Shown here one piece after another: positions 55,800 through 64,000 of a stretch of DNA of 64,000 bases. The position numbers were made by a program, and so were the translations under genes. The DNA is from Altererythrobacter rubellus. Lineage in GTDB: Bacteria; Pseudomonadota; Alphaproteobacteria; Sphingomonadales; Sphingomonadaceae. The DNA lies in contig NZ_CP127221.1 of the NCBI RefSeq assembly GCF_030284385.1, forward strand, positions 868,001 through 932,000, written 5' to 3'. Under the pieces are notes generated by a model. The model made no database searches. It was not told the DNA's origin and saw only the letters and a list, made by a program, of their open reading frames with translations. Numbering within the stretch: position 1 is the stretch's first letter; every line of letters begins with the position of its first letter.

Positions 55800-56315
55800 T
55801 TACTGCGCTTGCAGATAAGCGATCAGGTCAGCCCTTTTTTGCCCGTCTTTCAGTCCGGCATAAGCCATGCGCGTGCCAGGAATGACGCGGCGTGGGTCTT
55901 CCAGATATTGAAACATTTTTTCGGGAGTCCATACGATCCCGCTGTTTGCATTGGCTTCGGTATAGCTGAAGCCATCAACGGTGCCTGCTGTGCGACCAAT
56001 TATACCAGCAAGTGAGGGGCCAACCCGGTTCACACCTTCATCGACTACGTGACAGGCTTTGCATTGGAGAAACGCATTCTCACCATTCGCCGCGTCGCCC
56101 GTGAAATCAGCCAAAGTTGTGCCATCGAATGTTGCAACATCATCTGCCGCCGGAACAGACGGCGCGGCTTCTTCTACTGTCGCATCCGTGGTGGTTTGGG
56201 TTGGGGCTTCGATTTCAGCTGATTGCGCTGATCCGTCATCACCAGCTTCGCCACCACAAGCGGCAAGAAGAAGCGCGGACGCGCTAACAGCAAGACCCTG
56301 GTAAAAATTCTTCAT
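55800..56315 (-). CDS. lipoprotein class I cytochrome c
   Basis: A 171-residue exported cytochrome. The signal ends at LLLAACGG (lipobox), anchoring it to the membrane. An acidic, Thr/Ala-rich linker (about 25-75) precedes one heme domain with CKACH and the distal Met ligand in PGTRMAYAG. The type resembles c550/c2 electron carriers. ATG at 56315 is the lipoprotein start; the frame extends upstream to 56639 without likeness to anything. It converges with the SSS gene. Confidence 0.92.
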   Translation of the reverse strand: MKNFYQGLAVSASALLLAACGGEAGDDGSAQSAEIEAPTQTTTDATVEEAAPSVPAADDVATFDGTTLADFTGDAANGENAFLQCKACHVVDEGVNRVGPSLAGIIGRTAGTVDGFSYTEANANSGIVWTPEKMFQYLEDPRRVIPGTRMAYAGLKDGQKRADLIAYLQAQ

Positions 56316-56497
56316 CAAGAATGCCCTTGGACAAATTTGCCGACCATGCTCCCGACGTAGCGCGCGATCTTGGTATAGCTCAATCGAGCCGATGGGAAGG
56401 ATATTTCCCGAACTCGATATTCGGCGCTTGCCGGCAGGGCGGCACAACCCTTGAAGATAGGCTGAAACCTCGCGGAGGTCGCAAATCGATCCGATTG

Positions 56498-56707
56498 CTA
56501 TGCGGTTTCCTTTGGGTAATTCTTTCCAAAGATGACCTTGGGAAAGCCGCATACCGCTCGTGATGCTTCCATGCCAGACATGGTCGCAGCTTCCACGCAG
56601 CGGTAATTGAGCCCGGTATAGGTCCAGTCTCCGGCGCAAAAGAGATTGTCATAGCCGGTATCGCTCGCTCTGATCCGGCGATGGCGAGCGCCGATGAACC
56701 GAAGGTG
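56498..56707 (-). pseudogene. C-terminal remnant of a flavin-dependent amine-oxidase-type protein
   Basis: Directly after the cinA stop, in the same frame, the sequence reads about 69 residues. They include DTGYDNLFCAGDWTYTGLN, YRCVEAATMSGMEASRAVCG and FPKVIFGKNYP, then a stop at 56498. GYDNLFCAGDW plus CVEAATMSGMEASR is the FAD-binding end of NAD(P)-binding amine oxidase-like proteins. The other 400 or so residues are missing, so this is a decayed fragment. The TAG of cinA stands where the join is. Confidence 0.8.
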
Positions 56708-57472
56708 CTAGATGCCACCCGGCGTAAAATCGAAGCCTTCTTCGCCCAGCGCTTCGCAAAGCGTGTCGACCGCGCTTCTCAGATTATCTTCGCTCGTCGA
56801 ACGAACAACGAAATTCGCGCCCACTCGGCCTTCGCGGAAGAACGGGTAGCTGCCGATCTGGCAATTCTGATGGGCTTTCTCGACCTCGCGCAGCACATCG
56901 GCCACTTCGCTTTCAGCTGTCCAGCATCCCACTGTTTCAGTCAGAAGCGGTGCGCCACCTTCCAGCGTGCCGGTTAAAGCGTCCAACATGCCCGCCGTGA
57001 TATGCGGGACGCCCGCCATCAGATGGACTTTGCCATACTTGATGCCGGGGGCGCCGGACATGCGATTCGGGATAAGCTCTGCCCCTTCCGGTACACGCGC
57101 CATGCGCAGTCGGGCTTCAGTCAGCTCCATATCCCGGCTGCTATAATAATTCTCAAGCATCTCGCGTGCTTCAGGGTGAACAATGACATTGACGCCCAGC
57201 GCTTGCGCCACGGCATCAACTGTAATGTCATCATGCGTGGGCCCGATGCCGCCAGTCGTGAAGAGGTAATCATAGCCTTCACGCAATGCGTTCACGGCTT
57301 CGACGATGCGTTCCATAACGTCTGGCACGACGCGAACCTCGGACAGTCGAATGCCTTGCACTTGCAGCCAGCTTGCAACCTGGGCGATGTTCTTGTCATG
57401 CGTGCGACCGGACAGGATTTCGTCGCCAATCACGACCAGTCCTGCGGTCCAAATCTTTTCCGATGCGGTCAT
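56708..57472 (-). CDS. CinA-type molybdopterin-binding-fold protein
   Basis: A 254-residue protein of the CinA N-terminal (MoCF-biosynthesis fold) type. It shows LVVIGDEILSGRTHDKNIA at the start and TTGGIGPTHDDITVDAVAQ, the hallmark. MPGVPHI-like VHLMAGVPHITAGM follows. It lacks the C-terminal nicotinamide-nucleotide amidase domain of full CinA, as is common in alphaproteobacteria. Substrate is uncertain; the family includes ADP-ribose and ADP-compound pyrophosphatases. It sits between a remnant and a monooxygenase. Confidence 0.88.
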   Translation of the reverse strand: MTASEKIWTAGLVVIGDEILSGRTHDKNIAQVASWLQVQGIRLSEVRVVPDVMERIVEAVNALREGYDYLFTTGGIGPTHDDITVDAVAQALGVNVIVHPEAREMLENYYSSRDMELTEARLRMARVPEGAELIPNRMSGAPGIKYGKVHLMAGVPHITAGMLDALTGTLEGGAPLLTETVGCWTAESEVADVLREVEKAHQNCQIGSYPFFREGRVGANFVVRSTSEDNLRSAVDTLCEALGEEGFDFTPGGI

Positions 57473-57514
57473 GGCCTAAGCGTTAGTCAACTGCGCCACA
57501 CGAGGGAAGAGCGT

Positions 57515-59023
57515 TTATTCCGCTGCTTCCAATTGTTCATCGGGTGATTGTGCATTCGCGCCTGCTTTTGTGAATGTCAGCACGCCATCCAGGATATCAC
57601 CCTTACGCATGACCTTGCGATCGTAGAGATATTCCTGATTGAGCCGCCACGGATACGCAGTGGCACTTTTCGGCATGATATGCTTCCCGCGCTGAATATA
57701 ACCGGAAGAAAAATCGAACAAATCGTCTTCTTCCAGCTGTGCTTCGGCTTCAGGCGTCAACACTGGCGTTGCCAGATCGCTGCCGTTGGCCTCCATCTGG
57801 TTCAAAACTCGGCAGACAAATTCGGAATTGATATCTGCCCGCAGAGTCCAGCTGGCATTCAAATATCCGAACACCACGGCAAGGTTAGGCAGGTTGGAGA
57901 ACATCACGCCTTTATAGTAAAAGCGTTCATCGAACTTGACCGGTTCTCCAGCCATCCGAAGATCAATCTTGCCTGCAATTGCCAAGCTAAGGCCGGTGGC
58001 GGTTACAATAATATTCGCTTCGAGCAACTCGCCTGATTTCAAGCGGACACCACCAGCTTCGAACTTGTCGATATGGCCAGTGACGACAGACGCCTTCTTC
58101 GCTTTGATCGATTCAAACAGATCGTCATCAGGGACCAGGCAAAGCCGCTGTTCCCACGGATTATAGGGCGGGGTGAAATCCTTCAGATCGAAGTCGTTAC
58201 CCATTGTCTTCGAGATGCGCTTATGCAGCGCGTCCTTCACCTTTTGCGGCTTGTCGCGCGCAGTCTTGAAGGTGAAATCCTGCATCCGGATATTCTTGAA
58301 CCGCGTGATCGCATAAGCGACCTTTTCAGGCAGGATTTTGCGCAGGAAGTTAGCGATTGCGTCTCTCGCGGGGCGCGAGAACATCCATGTTGGCGTACGC
58401 TGAAGCATCGTCACATGCGCCGCTTTCTCCGCCATAGAAGGAACGATGGTCACTGCCGTCGCACCCGATCCCACAACGACAACTTTCTTACCGGTATAGT
58501 CCAGATCTTCGGGCCAGAATTGCGGGTGGATGACTTGTCCTTCGAACTCGCTGAAATCGAAGCCGGCATCATAGGGGTCGTCGTAATCGTAGTAACCAGA
58601 GCCGAGATATAGGAAGTTGGCTGTGAGTAATTTGCGCTCACCGTCTTCCAGTTCCACAGTCACATGCCAGCGCGCTTCATCAGGACGGAAATCAGCCAAG
58701 ACCACCTTGTGCCCGAAGCGGATGTGATCGCGAATGCCGCGCTCGTCTGCAATGCGGTTGAGATAGTCCAGGATCGCAGGGCCATCTGCGATGGATTTCT
58801 CATGCTTCCATGGTTCAAAAACAAAGCCCAGCGTGTGCATGTCGCTGTCAGAACGAATGCCGGGATATTTAAACAGATCCCATGTGCCGCCGATATCGGC
58901 GCGCCGCTCAACAATGCCGTAGCTTCGGTTCGGACACATCATTTCAAGATGCGCGGCCATCCCGATGCCGGAAATACCGGCGCCGACGATCAGAACGTCA
59001 AAATCAGGCGGTGTTGCGAGCAT
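57515..59023 (-). CDS. Baeyer-Villiger-type flavin monooxygenase
   Basis: NADPH-dependent flavoprotein of 502 residues. The first Rossmann motif is VLIVGAGISGIGMAAHLE and the second VVVVGSGATAVTIVPS. Between them is the BVMO fingerprint FEGQVIHPQFWP (FxGxxxHxxxWP), which favours a ketone monooxygenase over an N-hydroxylase. The ATG at 59023 is preceded by GGGAGA and by a TetR-like palindrome 16-33 bases upstream. It is divergent from a TonB-dependent receptor. Substrate not known; ketones from terpenoid or steroid breakdown are plausible. Confidence 0.9.
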   Translation of the reverse strand: MLATPPDFDVLIVGAGISGIGMAAHLEMMCPNRSYGIVERRADIGGTWDLFKYPGIRSDSDMHTLGFVFEPWKHEKSIADGPAILDYLNRIADERGIRDHIRFGHKVVLADFRPDEARWHVTVELEDGERKLLTANFLYLGSGYYDYDDPYDAGFDFSEFEGQVIHPQFWPEDLDYTGKKVVVVGSGATAVTIVPSMAEKAAHVTMLQRTPTWMFSRPARDAIANFLRKILPEKVAYAITRFKNIRMQDFTFKTARDKPQKVKDALHKRISKTMGNDFDLKDFTPPYNPWEQRLCLVPDDDLFESIKAKKASVVTGHIDKFEAGGVRLKSGELLEANIIVTATGLSLAIAGKIDLRMAGEPVKFDERFYYKGVMFSNLPNLAVVFGYLNASWTLRADINSEFVCRVLNQMEANGSDLATPVLTPEAEAQLEEDDLFDFSSGYIQRGKHIMPKSATAYPWRLNQEYLYDRKVMRKGDILDGVLTFTKAGANAQSPDEQLEAAE

Positions 59024-59038
59024 CGATTTCTCTCCCTT

Positions 59039-59056
59039 GCTTACACAGATGTAAGC
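59039..59056. promoter_or_regulatory. TetR-type operator-like palindrome before the BVMO gene
   Basis: GCTTACA-CAGA-TGTAAGC, perfect seven-base arms. TTACA-N4-TGTAA is a common TetR-family operator pattern. It lies 16 bases before the BVMO ATG, where a repressor would block transcription, and about 80 bases before the divergent receptor gene. No tetR gene is in the window. Confidence 0.55.
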
Positions 59057-59134
59057 ACATCCTGAAGCATCATGCGATCGCAAATGGCATTTTGCAACTG
59101 ACTGCATTGAGAGGATCGTTTAGAGCGCGGCCTC

Positions 59135-61156
59135 ATGCGTATCTTAACTCCCATTGCTTCGATCCTTCTCACCTTTGCACTTGCTGCGCCGTTGGCTGCA
59201 CAAGAAACTGAAAACGTGGCAGAAGAGGGCGTAATCGTTGTCCTTGGTGAAGGCCTTAAGGACACGCCATCGGTTGTCGCATATTCGTCAAGCGAGATAG
59301 AGCTCGAGACGATCATCTCAGCCCCATCCGGGCGAATCGAAGACGTTTTATCCAATGTCGCCGGCTTCCAGCAATTTCGCCGTTCAGACAGCCGGTCTTC
59401 GAACCCCAGTGCGCAAGGCGTAACTTTGCGGGCACTGGGCGGGAATGCCACCAGTCGCGCGCTTGTGCTGTTGGATGGAGTGCCGATTACCGATCCGTTC
59501 TTCGGCTATGTCCCGTTGAATTCGATCAATCCGGAGCAGCTTAGTAGCATCCGCGTGACCCGCGGCGGCGGCTCGGGCCCGTTCGGTGCGGGCGCCTTAG
59601 CCGGTACAATCGAGCTGCAAAGCGCGGACGCAGCAACACTTGGACCCTTCGATGCGAGTCTGCTCGCAAACAATCGCGGCGCGACCGAAGCGACGGCGAG
59701 TCTTTCGCAGGAGCTGGGTGCGGGCTTTGGCGTGATCACCGGACGTTGGGATCGCGGCCAGGGATTCTTTACAACACCCGATGATCAGCGTGTGCCTGCC
59801 AGTGCGCGCGCGCGCTTCGATAGTTGGTCCGTCGGCATTCGTGGTGCCGCGCCATTGTCCGACACGGTCGAGTTGCAGATGCGCGCCGCCGCTTTTCGCG
59901 ATGATCGGACCTTGCGCTTTGATGGCGCGGATTCATCAAGCGAAGGACAGGACGCAAGCCTGAGAATTGTCGGCCATGGTGATTGGGAATTCGATGCGCT
60001 TGCCTACATGCAAGCGCGCAACTTCTCGAACATTGTCATCAGTTCGACCCGCTTTGTGCGTGTGCTCGATCAACGCAATACGCCTTCAACCGGACTTGGT
60101 GGAAAATTCGAATTGCGCCCTCCGGTCGGGAATGACCGTACTTTGCGCCTTGGTGGTGATTATCGCCACGCCGACGGTGAATTGCAGGAAGATGCCTATT
60201 CCGCATTCACAGGTGCATTGACCCAGCGCCGCAGAGCAGGCGGTGTAAACACTAATCTGGGCTTGTTTGCGGAGAATGACTGGAACCTGGGCGCGCTGAC
60301 TCTGACTGGTGGACTGCGGGCAGATCGCACGCGGATCAGCGAAGGTTTCTATCGCGCGCTCGACGCCTCTGGCGCACTGGTAACAGAAACAATTGCTTCA
60401 ACGCGCAGCGATTGGGCAGTGTCCTGGCGGGCCGGTGCAGCATTCGAAACCAGTGACGCGCTCACGCTGCGTGCGGCTGCCTATACCGGTATGCGCTTGC
60501 CGACGCTCAACGAATTGTACCGGCCATTCGTGGTCTTCCCGGTTGTCACTCAGGCGAACGCAGAGCTGAAGAATGAGCGTCTTGAAGGGTTCGAGGTTGG
60601 CTTTGATCTTATGCCGACAGAGGCTGTCTCTTTCTCTTTGACCGCATTCGACAATCTCGTGAAGAACGCCATTGCCAATGTTACGCTGCAACCAAATTTG
60701 CGGCAGCGGCAGAATCTTCCGGCTATCGACGCGCAAGGTGTTGAAGCTGTAATGCGCGTGCGAACTGGCTCAATTAGCTTGGATGGCTCGCTCGCGTTCA
60801 CCGATGCCACTATTGACGGTCGAGATGCGTCATTAGCGCTGGATGGCAATCGTCCGCCACAAACGCCCCGTTGGGCGGCTTCAGCTACGTTGGGCTGGTC
60901 ACCAAAACCGGATTGGTACATCGCTTTGACGCTGCGCCATGTCGGTGCTCAATTTGAAGATGATCAGGAAACTGACCGGCTTGAGCCGGCGACCACTCTG
61001 GGTCTGTTTGCCGAAGTTCCGGTCACCGAGAAGCTAAGATTCGTGCTGCGCGGAGAGAACCTTACTGACGAACGCATCGTCACACGCAATTCGCGTGGTG
61101 CGATCGACTTGGGCACGCCGCTTACGATCTGGGCAGGATTACGTTACGGCTTCTAG
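59135..61156 (+). CDS. TonB-dependent receptor
   Basis: Outer-membrane importer of 673 residues. A signal peptide (to about 22, ending PLAAQ) is followed by a TonB-box-like region (EEGVIVVLGEGLK). The plug domain has QGVTLRALGGNATSRALVLL and a barrel ends in LTIWAGLRYGF. The size fits the vitamin B12/siderophore-receptor class. It is divergent from the BVMO gene with a shared 111-base region and is followed by a second receptor. Ligand not predictable. Confidence 0.92.
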   Translation: MRILTPIASILLTFALAAPLAAQETENVAEEGVIVVLGEGLKDTPSVVAYSSSEIELETIISAPSGRIEDVLSNVAGFQQFRRSDSRSSNPSAQGVTLRALGGNATSRALVLLDGVPITDPFFGYVPLNSINPEQLSSIRVTRGGGSGPFGAGALAGTIELQSADAATLGPFDASLLANNRGATEATASLSQELGAGFGVITGRWDRGQGFFTTPDDQRVPASARARFDSWSVGIRGAAPLSDTVELQMRAAAFRDDRTLRFDGADSSSEGQDASLRIVGHGDWEFDALAYMQARNFSNIVISSTRFVRVLDQRNTPSTGLGGKFELRPPVGNDRTLRLGGDYRHADGELQEDAYSAFTGALTQRRRAGGVNTNLGLFAENDWNLGALTLTGGLRADRTRISEGFYRALDASGALVTETIASTRSDWAVSWRAGAAFETSDALTLRAAAYTGMRLPTLNELYRPFVVFPVVTQANAELKNERLEGFEVGFDLMPTEAVSFSLTAFDNLVKNAIANVTLQPNLRQRQNLPAIDAQGVEAVMRVRTGSISLDGSLAFTDATIDGRDASLALDGNRPPQTPRWAASATLGWSPKPDWYIALTLRHVGAQFEDDQETDRLEPATTLGLFAEVPVTEKLRFVLRGENLTDERIVTRNSRGAIDLGTPLTIWAGLRYGF

Positions 61157-61186
61157 AATGTTCACGTAAAATTCGCGGTGCATCAA

Positions 61187-61205
61187 ATGCGACAAGATGT
61201 TGCAT
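61187..61205. promoter_or_regulatory. near-palindrome upstream of the second TonB-dependent receptor
   Basis: ATGCGACA-AGA-TGTTGCAT has seven of eight pairs, and a further TTTTGCATC follows. It lies 115-133 bases before the receptor ATG. It may be an operator; the evidence is only its symmetry. Confidence 0.35.
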
Positions 61206-61319
61206 TTTTGCATCGTTACGTTTGCAGTATTGCTGGCTGGTGCCGCCTGCTCTTGTTATATTATTCAAGCAATTGGTAATCTCTCCGCACTTAAATACGG
61301 TTTTTTGGAGAGGGAACCA

Positions 61320-63869
61320 ATGTCACGTAAACTTACCCAGCTAGCGGCTGGTCTTTTGGCCAGCACATTTATGGTCGCGCCAGCATATGCGCAGGACGCC
61401 GATGGCGCTCCGCAAGCTGATGAGGCGCTTAATGACAATGTGATCATCGTTACCGCGACCCGCCGCGCCGAGAATGTTCAAGACATTCCGATCGCGGTCA
61501 CTGCGGTCAGCCCGGCGCAGTTGGAAAAGCAGGGCGTTGTCAACGTCCAGGAAATCACTCAGGTTTCGCCTAGCTTCTCGACTTCGCAAGCGCAGAACTC
61601 GTCCGGTACAGTGGTGCTTCGTATTCGCGGCGTGGGCACGACATCGAACAATATCGGCTTTGAAAGCGCGGTTGGCGTGTTTGTGGATGGTGCCTACCAG
61701 TCGCGAGCCGGTATCGCCTTGAGTGAATTCGTTGATGTGGAGCGCGTTGAAGTTCTGCGTGGTCCGCAAGGCACGCTGTTTGGCCGCAACACCTCTGCAG
61801 GCGCGCTGAATATCACCAACAAGCGTCCGGAGTTGGGCGAGTTCGGCGGCTTTGTGAATGCCACCTACGGCAATTATGATCACATGAATTTGCAGGGTGC
61901 AGTGAACATTCCATTGACCGAAGACACCGTCGCACTTCGCTTGACCGGTGCATGGCGCGAACGTGACGGGTTCATTGATTGGGTCGATGCCGGCGGTAAC
62001 AAATTTGGCGAAGGAAATACCACTGATCAGTTCCTGGTCCGCGGGCAGATTGGCTGGGAAACCGATAGTGGTCTTAGGGGTCGCATTATTGGCGACTATT
62101 CCAAGTCTGAGGGTGTTTGTTGTTCAGCAGTAGAAGTGCTGCAATCTTCAGTTGAGACCGCAGGCAATTTTGCTTTGGTTGGACTTGGTGCAAGAGGGGG
62201 GATGGCCGGTCCGGACGTCGCGATCGACCCATTTGATACCAATGCCGCCCAAAGGGCGACCGACAATCAGATCGCGTCAATCAATACGCCGCATCTCAAC
62301 AATACCGATCAATGGGGCATTACCGCGGAGGTTGAATATCCGCTGAGCGATGCAATCGATATGATCTACATCGGCTCATACAGAAAGTATGAATCTGCTG
62401 AGAGCTATGACTCAGACTTCTCTGCCCTGGACATTTTTGATGTTGCACCGGGCGGTGGAACCGAAATCAAGACCATGACGCACGAGCTGCGTTTGCAAGG
62501 CGATGCAGGTCGCCTGCAATGGATGATCGGTGGTTACTATTCTGACGAGTCTATCGATCAGGAAGTCAATTTCCGTTTGGGCGATGATTATGACGGGTTG
62601 GTTGGTGCGCTATTCGGCGGCGCATTTGGGCCAGCACCGCTGCAATTGCTGACCAATAGCAACGTGTTTCCTGGACCATTGAACGTTCCAGGTGGCTACA
62701 GTCCAGCTACTGTGACGGCGACAAATGCGTATTCGCAGGACAGCAAGAGCTGGTCGATCTTTACGCACAACACGTTCGAGATCACCGATGATCTAACCCT
62801 TACGCTTGGCGCTCGTTGGTCGGATGAAAGCAAGGACGGCAGCTTTACGCAGCCGGCAATCAACAACCCACTCTGCCCCGCAATTCAAGGTTCGATTGGA
62901 GCGGGTAACGTCCCGGCCTCATTGGCCACTACCGTATTTGTCGTTGGGTGTTTCCCGTTTGTGGCACCTGCGGTTGGATCGGATGCCAACCCATTCCCGT
63001 TGCCGCGCCTATTTAGTGGCAAATTCAAGGATGACGAACTGATCTACACCGCCAAAGTCGGGTATGATTTCGGCGATCTGAATGCATATGCCAGCTTTAC
63101 GCATGGCTATAAGGCCGGCGGGTTTAACCTGGACTCGACGGCTGCGGCTGGTGGTGCCGATCCACGCTTCAATTCAGAGGAAGTGGACGCATGGGAAATC
63201 GGCATGAAGGGCCGTTTTATGGACGGCGCCGTGACCGCGAACTTGGCATTGTTCCATCAGGAATTCTCGGACTTCCAGGTTCTCGAATTCACCGGTGCAC
63301 AGTTCCAGACGTTCAACGTTCCTACCGCCGTGTCGCAAGGGTTCGAGCTTGAAACTCAGATCCGACCAACCGATGGCCTCTCGATCAATGCCGGCCTGAC
63401 CTACGTTGATGCCGAATATCCGAGCGATTGCGCGGACTCGAGCGATGCACTGCGCGTGCAGAACCTGTGTGGGAACTCCTTGACTAACGCACCTAAGATC
63501 GTTGCGATCTTGGGGGCGACTTATGAAGGGGAGATCGGCGATAGTTTGGGGTACTTCCTGAACGGTCAAATTCGCACTGAGGGTGACCGTCGCACTACCA
63601 CGCAAGCGCGTGCGGTTCCAACTACAGCAGCACAGCTTGGCAATACTCCGCTCAGTCCGTTCGATGTTCAGGACAGCAATGTGAAGATCAACCTGCGCGC
63701 AGGGATCGGTGACATTGACGAAGCTTGGGGCATTGAGGCGTGGGTGACAAACCTCACCGATGAAGTCACCCGCGGTGTTACCTTCAACACGGTGCTTCGT
63801 GGCACCTCGCGCTCTGCCTTTACACAGCAGCCGCGGATGTATGGTGTGACGCTCCGCACGAAGTTCTAA
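61320..63869 (+). CDS. TonB-dependent receptor
   Basis: Outer-membrane importer of 849 residues. The signal peptide is MSRKLTQLAAGLLASTFMVA to PAYAQ. The TonB box DNVIIVTATRRAENVQDIP is of the kind widespread in sphingomonad FecA-like receptors. A plug domain (ERVEVLRGPQGTLFGRNTSA) and a barrel ending QPRMYGVTLRTKF follow. The ATG at 61320 with GGAGAGGG just upstream is the true start; the frame extends to 61197 without a coding signal. A second import gene in tandem with the previous receptor, beside oxygenase and acyl-CoA dehydrogenase genes. Confidence 0.93.
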   Translation: MSRKLTQLAAGLLASTFMVAPAYAQDADGAPQADEALNDNVIIVTATRRAENVQDIPIAVTAVSPAQLEKQGVVNVQEITQVSPSFSTSQAQNSSGTVVLRIRGVGTTSNNIGFESAVGVFVDGAYQSRAGIALSEFVDVERVEVLRGPQGTLFGRNTSAGALNITNKRPELGEFGGFVNATYGNYDHMNLQGAVNIPLTEDTVALRLTGAWRERDGFIDWVDAGGNKFGEGNTTDQFLVRGQIGWETDSGLRGRIIGDYSKSEGVCCSAVEVLQSSVETAGNFALVGLGARGGMAGPDVAIDPFDTNAAQRATDNQIASINTPHLNNTDQWGITAEVEYPLSDAIDMIYIGSYRKYESAESYDSDFSALDIFDVAPGGGTEIKTMTHELRLQGDAGRLQWMIGGYYSDESIDQEVNFRLGDDYDGLVGALFGGAFGPAPLQLLTNSNVFPGPLNVPGGYSPATVTATNAYSQDSKSWSIFTHNTFEITDDLTLTLGARWSDESKDGSFTQPAINNPLCPAIQGSIGAGNVPASLATTVFVVGCFPFVAPAVGSDANPFPLPRLFSGKFKDDELIYTAKVGYDFGDLNAYASFTHGYKAGGFNLDSTAAAGGADPRFNSEEVDAWEIGMKGRFMDGAVTANLALFHQEFSDFQVLEFTGAQFQTFNVPTAVSQGFELETQIRPTDGLSINAGLTYVDAEYPSDCADSSDALRVQNLCGNSLTNAPKIVAILGATYEGEIGDSLGYFLNGQIRTEGDRRTTTQARAVPTTAAQLGNTPLSPFDVQDSNVKINLRAGIGDIDEAWGIEAWVTNLTDEVTRGVTFNTVLRGTSRSAFTQQPRMYGVTLRTKF

Positions 63870-63894
63870 GACTTCTGCGTTCAAGCCAAAAGAA

Positions 63895-63923
63895 AAGGGC
63901 GGTGGGGAAACCCGCCGCCCTTT
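63895..63923. terminator. bidirectional terminator after the second receptor
   Basis: AAAGGGCGGTGGG pairs with CCCGCCGCCCTTT (one T-G wobble) around GAAA. A- and T-flanks suit termination of both the receptor gene and the convergent partial acyl-CoA dehydrogenase gene. Confidence 0.85.
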
Positions 63924-63949
63924 CGCTTTGTCAGAAAGAAATGGCCGAT

Positions 63950-64000
63950 CACATACTGCGCGCGATCACCATCTTCATGACTTCGTTCGAGCCACCGAAG
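63950..64000 (-). CDS. acyl-CoA dehydrogenase C-terminus, partial
   Basis: Read on the minus strand from the window edge, the frame is FGGSNEVMKMVIARSM then TGA at 63950-63952. The YGG[ST]NE[IV]M...IAR pattern is the typical end of acyl-CoA dehydrogenases, with the FAD-contacting GGxNE. Only 16 residues are in the window; the gene continues past the right edge. It probably belongs to a catabolic cluster with the BVMO and receptors. Confidence 0.8.

Noticed and set aside
1..64000. CRISPR arrays, insertion sequences or prophage genes
   Set aside because: No regular direct-repeat array, transposase, integrase or phage structural gene could be supported anywhere in the window.

Overview
The window looks like an ordinary chromosomal segment of a marine alphaproteobacterium of the order Sphingomonadales, most likely family Erythrobacteraceae. 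The basis is the mix of TonB-dependent receptors, an alphaproteobacterial NDUFA12 homologue, a DUF1674/SDHAF4-like protein, HflK with a glycine-rich N-terminus, MetX-MetW, and moderately high GC. This is inference from gene content; no rRNA is present. I saw no insertion sequences, integrases, phage genes, CRISPR arrays or origins.

Layout. 1-6.6 kb: PlsC, tyrA-hisC (minus), metX-metW (plus) and small redox genes (GST, MsrB). 6.6-16 kb: PBP1A, HtrA, the HflKC membrane complex, the Mrp Fe-S carrier and an orphan molybdenum hydroxylase large subunit. 16-25 kb: ferrochelatase, a P450, an SDHAF4-like small protein, RsmB, a GH42 beta-galactosidase, a queuosine-precursor transporter, a CNT nucleoside transporter and a 2OG-Fe oxygenase. 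25-30 kb: a large TonB-dependent receptor behind a convincing PhoB-box-like array, then a TonB protein. 30-36 kb: TelA-XpaC-PHA-system operon, DUF389 protein and a stand-alone fatty acyl-AMP ligase. 35.6-38.5 kb: recX, DUF192, NDUFA12, DUF2155, aat, tRNA-Trp. 38.7-43 kb: AGCS symporter, secE-nusG, rplK-rplA, the last two not followed by rplJL.

43-64 kb is the accessory-like part. A potassium channel gene is broken by a one-base frameshift. A fused 5-oxoprolinase is translationally coupled to an Nramp-family protein whose metal-binding motif is replaced. A tightly overlapping operon (GH36 alpha-galactosidase, glycerol-3-phosphate dehydrogenase, GalT, GalK) lies divergent from an SSS symporter. 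Its composition suggests use of an alpha-galactosyl-glycerol such as floridoside, releasing galactose for the Leloir pathway and glycerol for GlpD. Next come a lipoprotein cytochrome c, the C-terminal remnant of an amine-oxidase-type flavoprotein, a CinA-type protein, a Baeyer-Villiger-type monooxygenase with a TetR-like operator, two TonB-dependent receptors, and the end of an acyl-CoA dehydrogenase.

The strongest leads are the 5-oxoprolinase/variant-Nramp pair, the galactosyl-glycerol operon with a GalT lacking its zinc cysteines, the PhoB-box receptor, and the two broken genes. I did not see an obviously new defence or mobile system.
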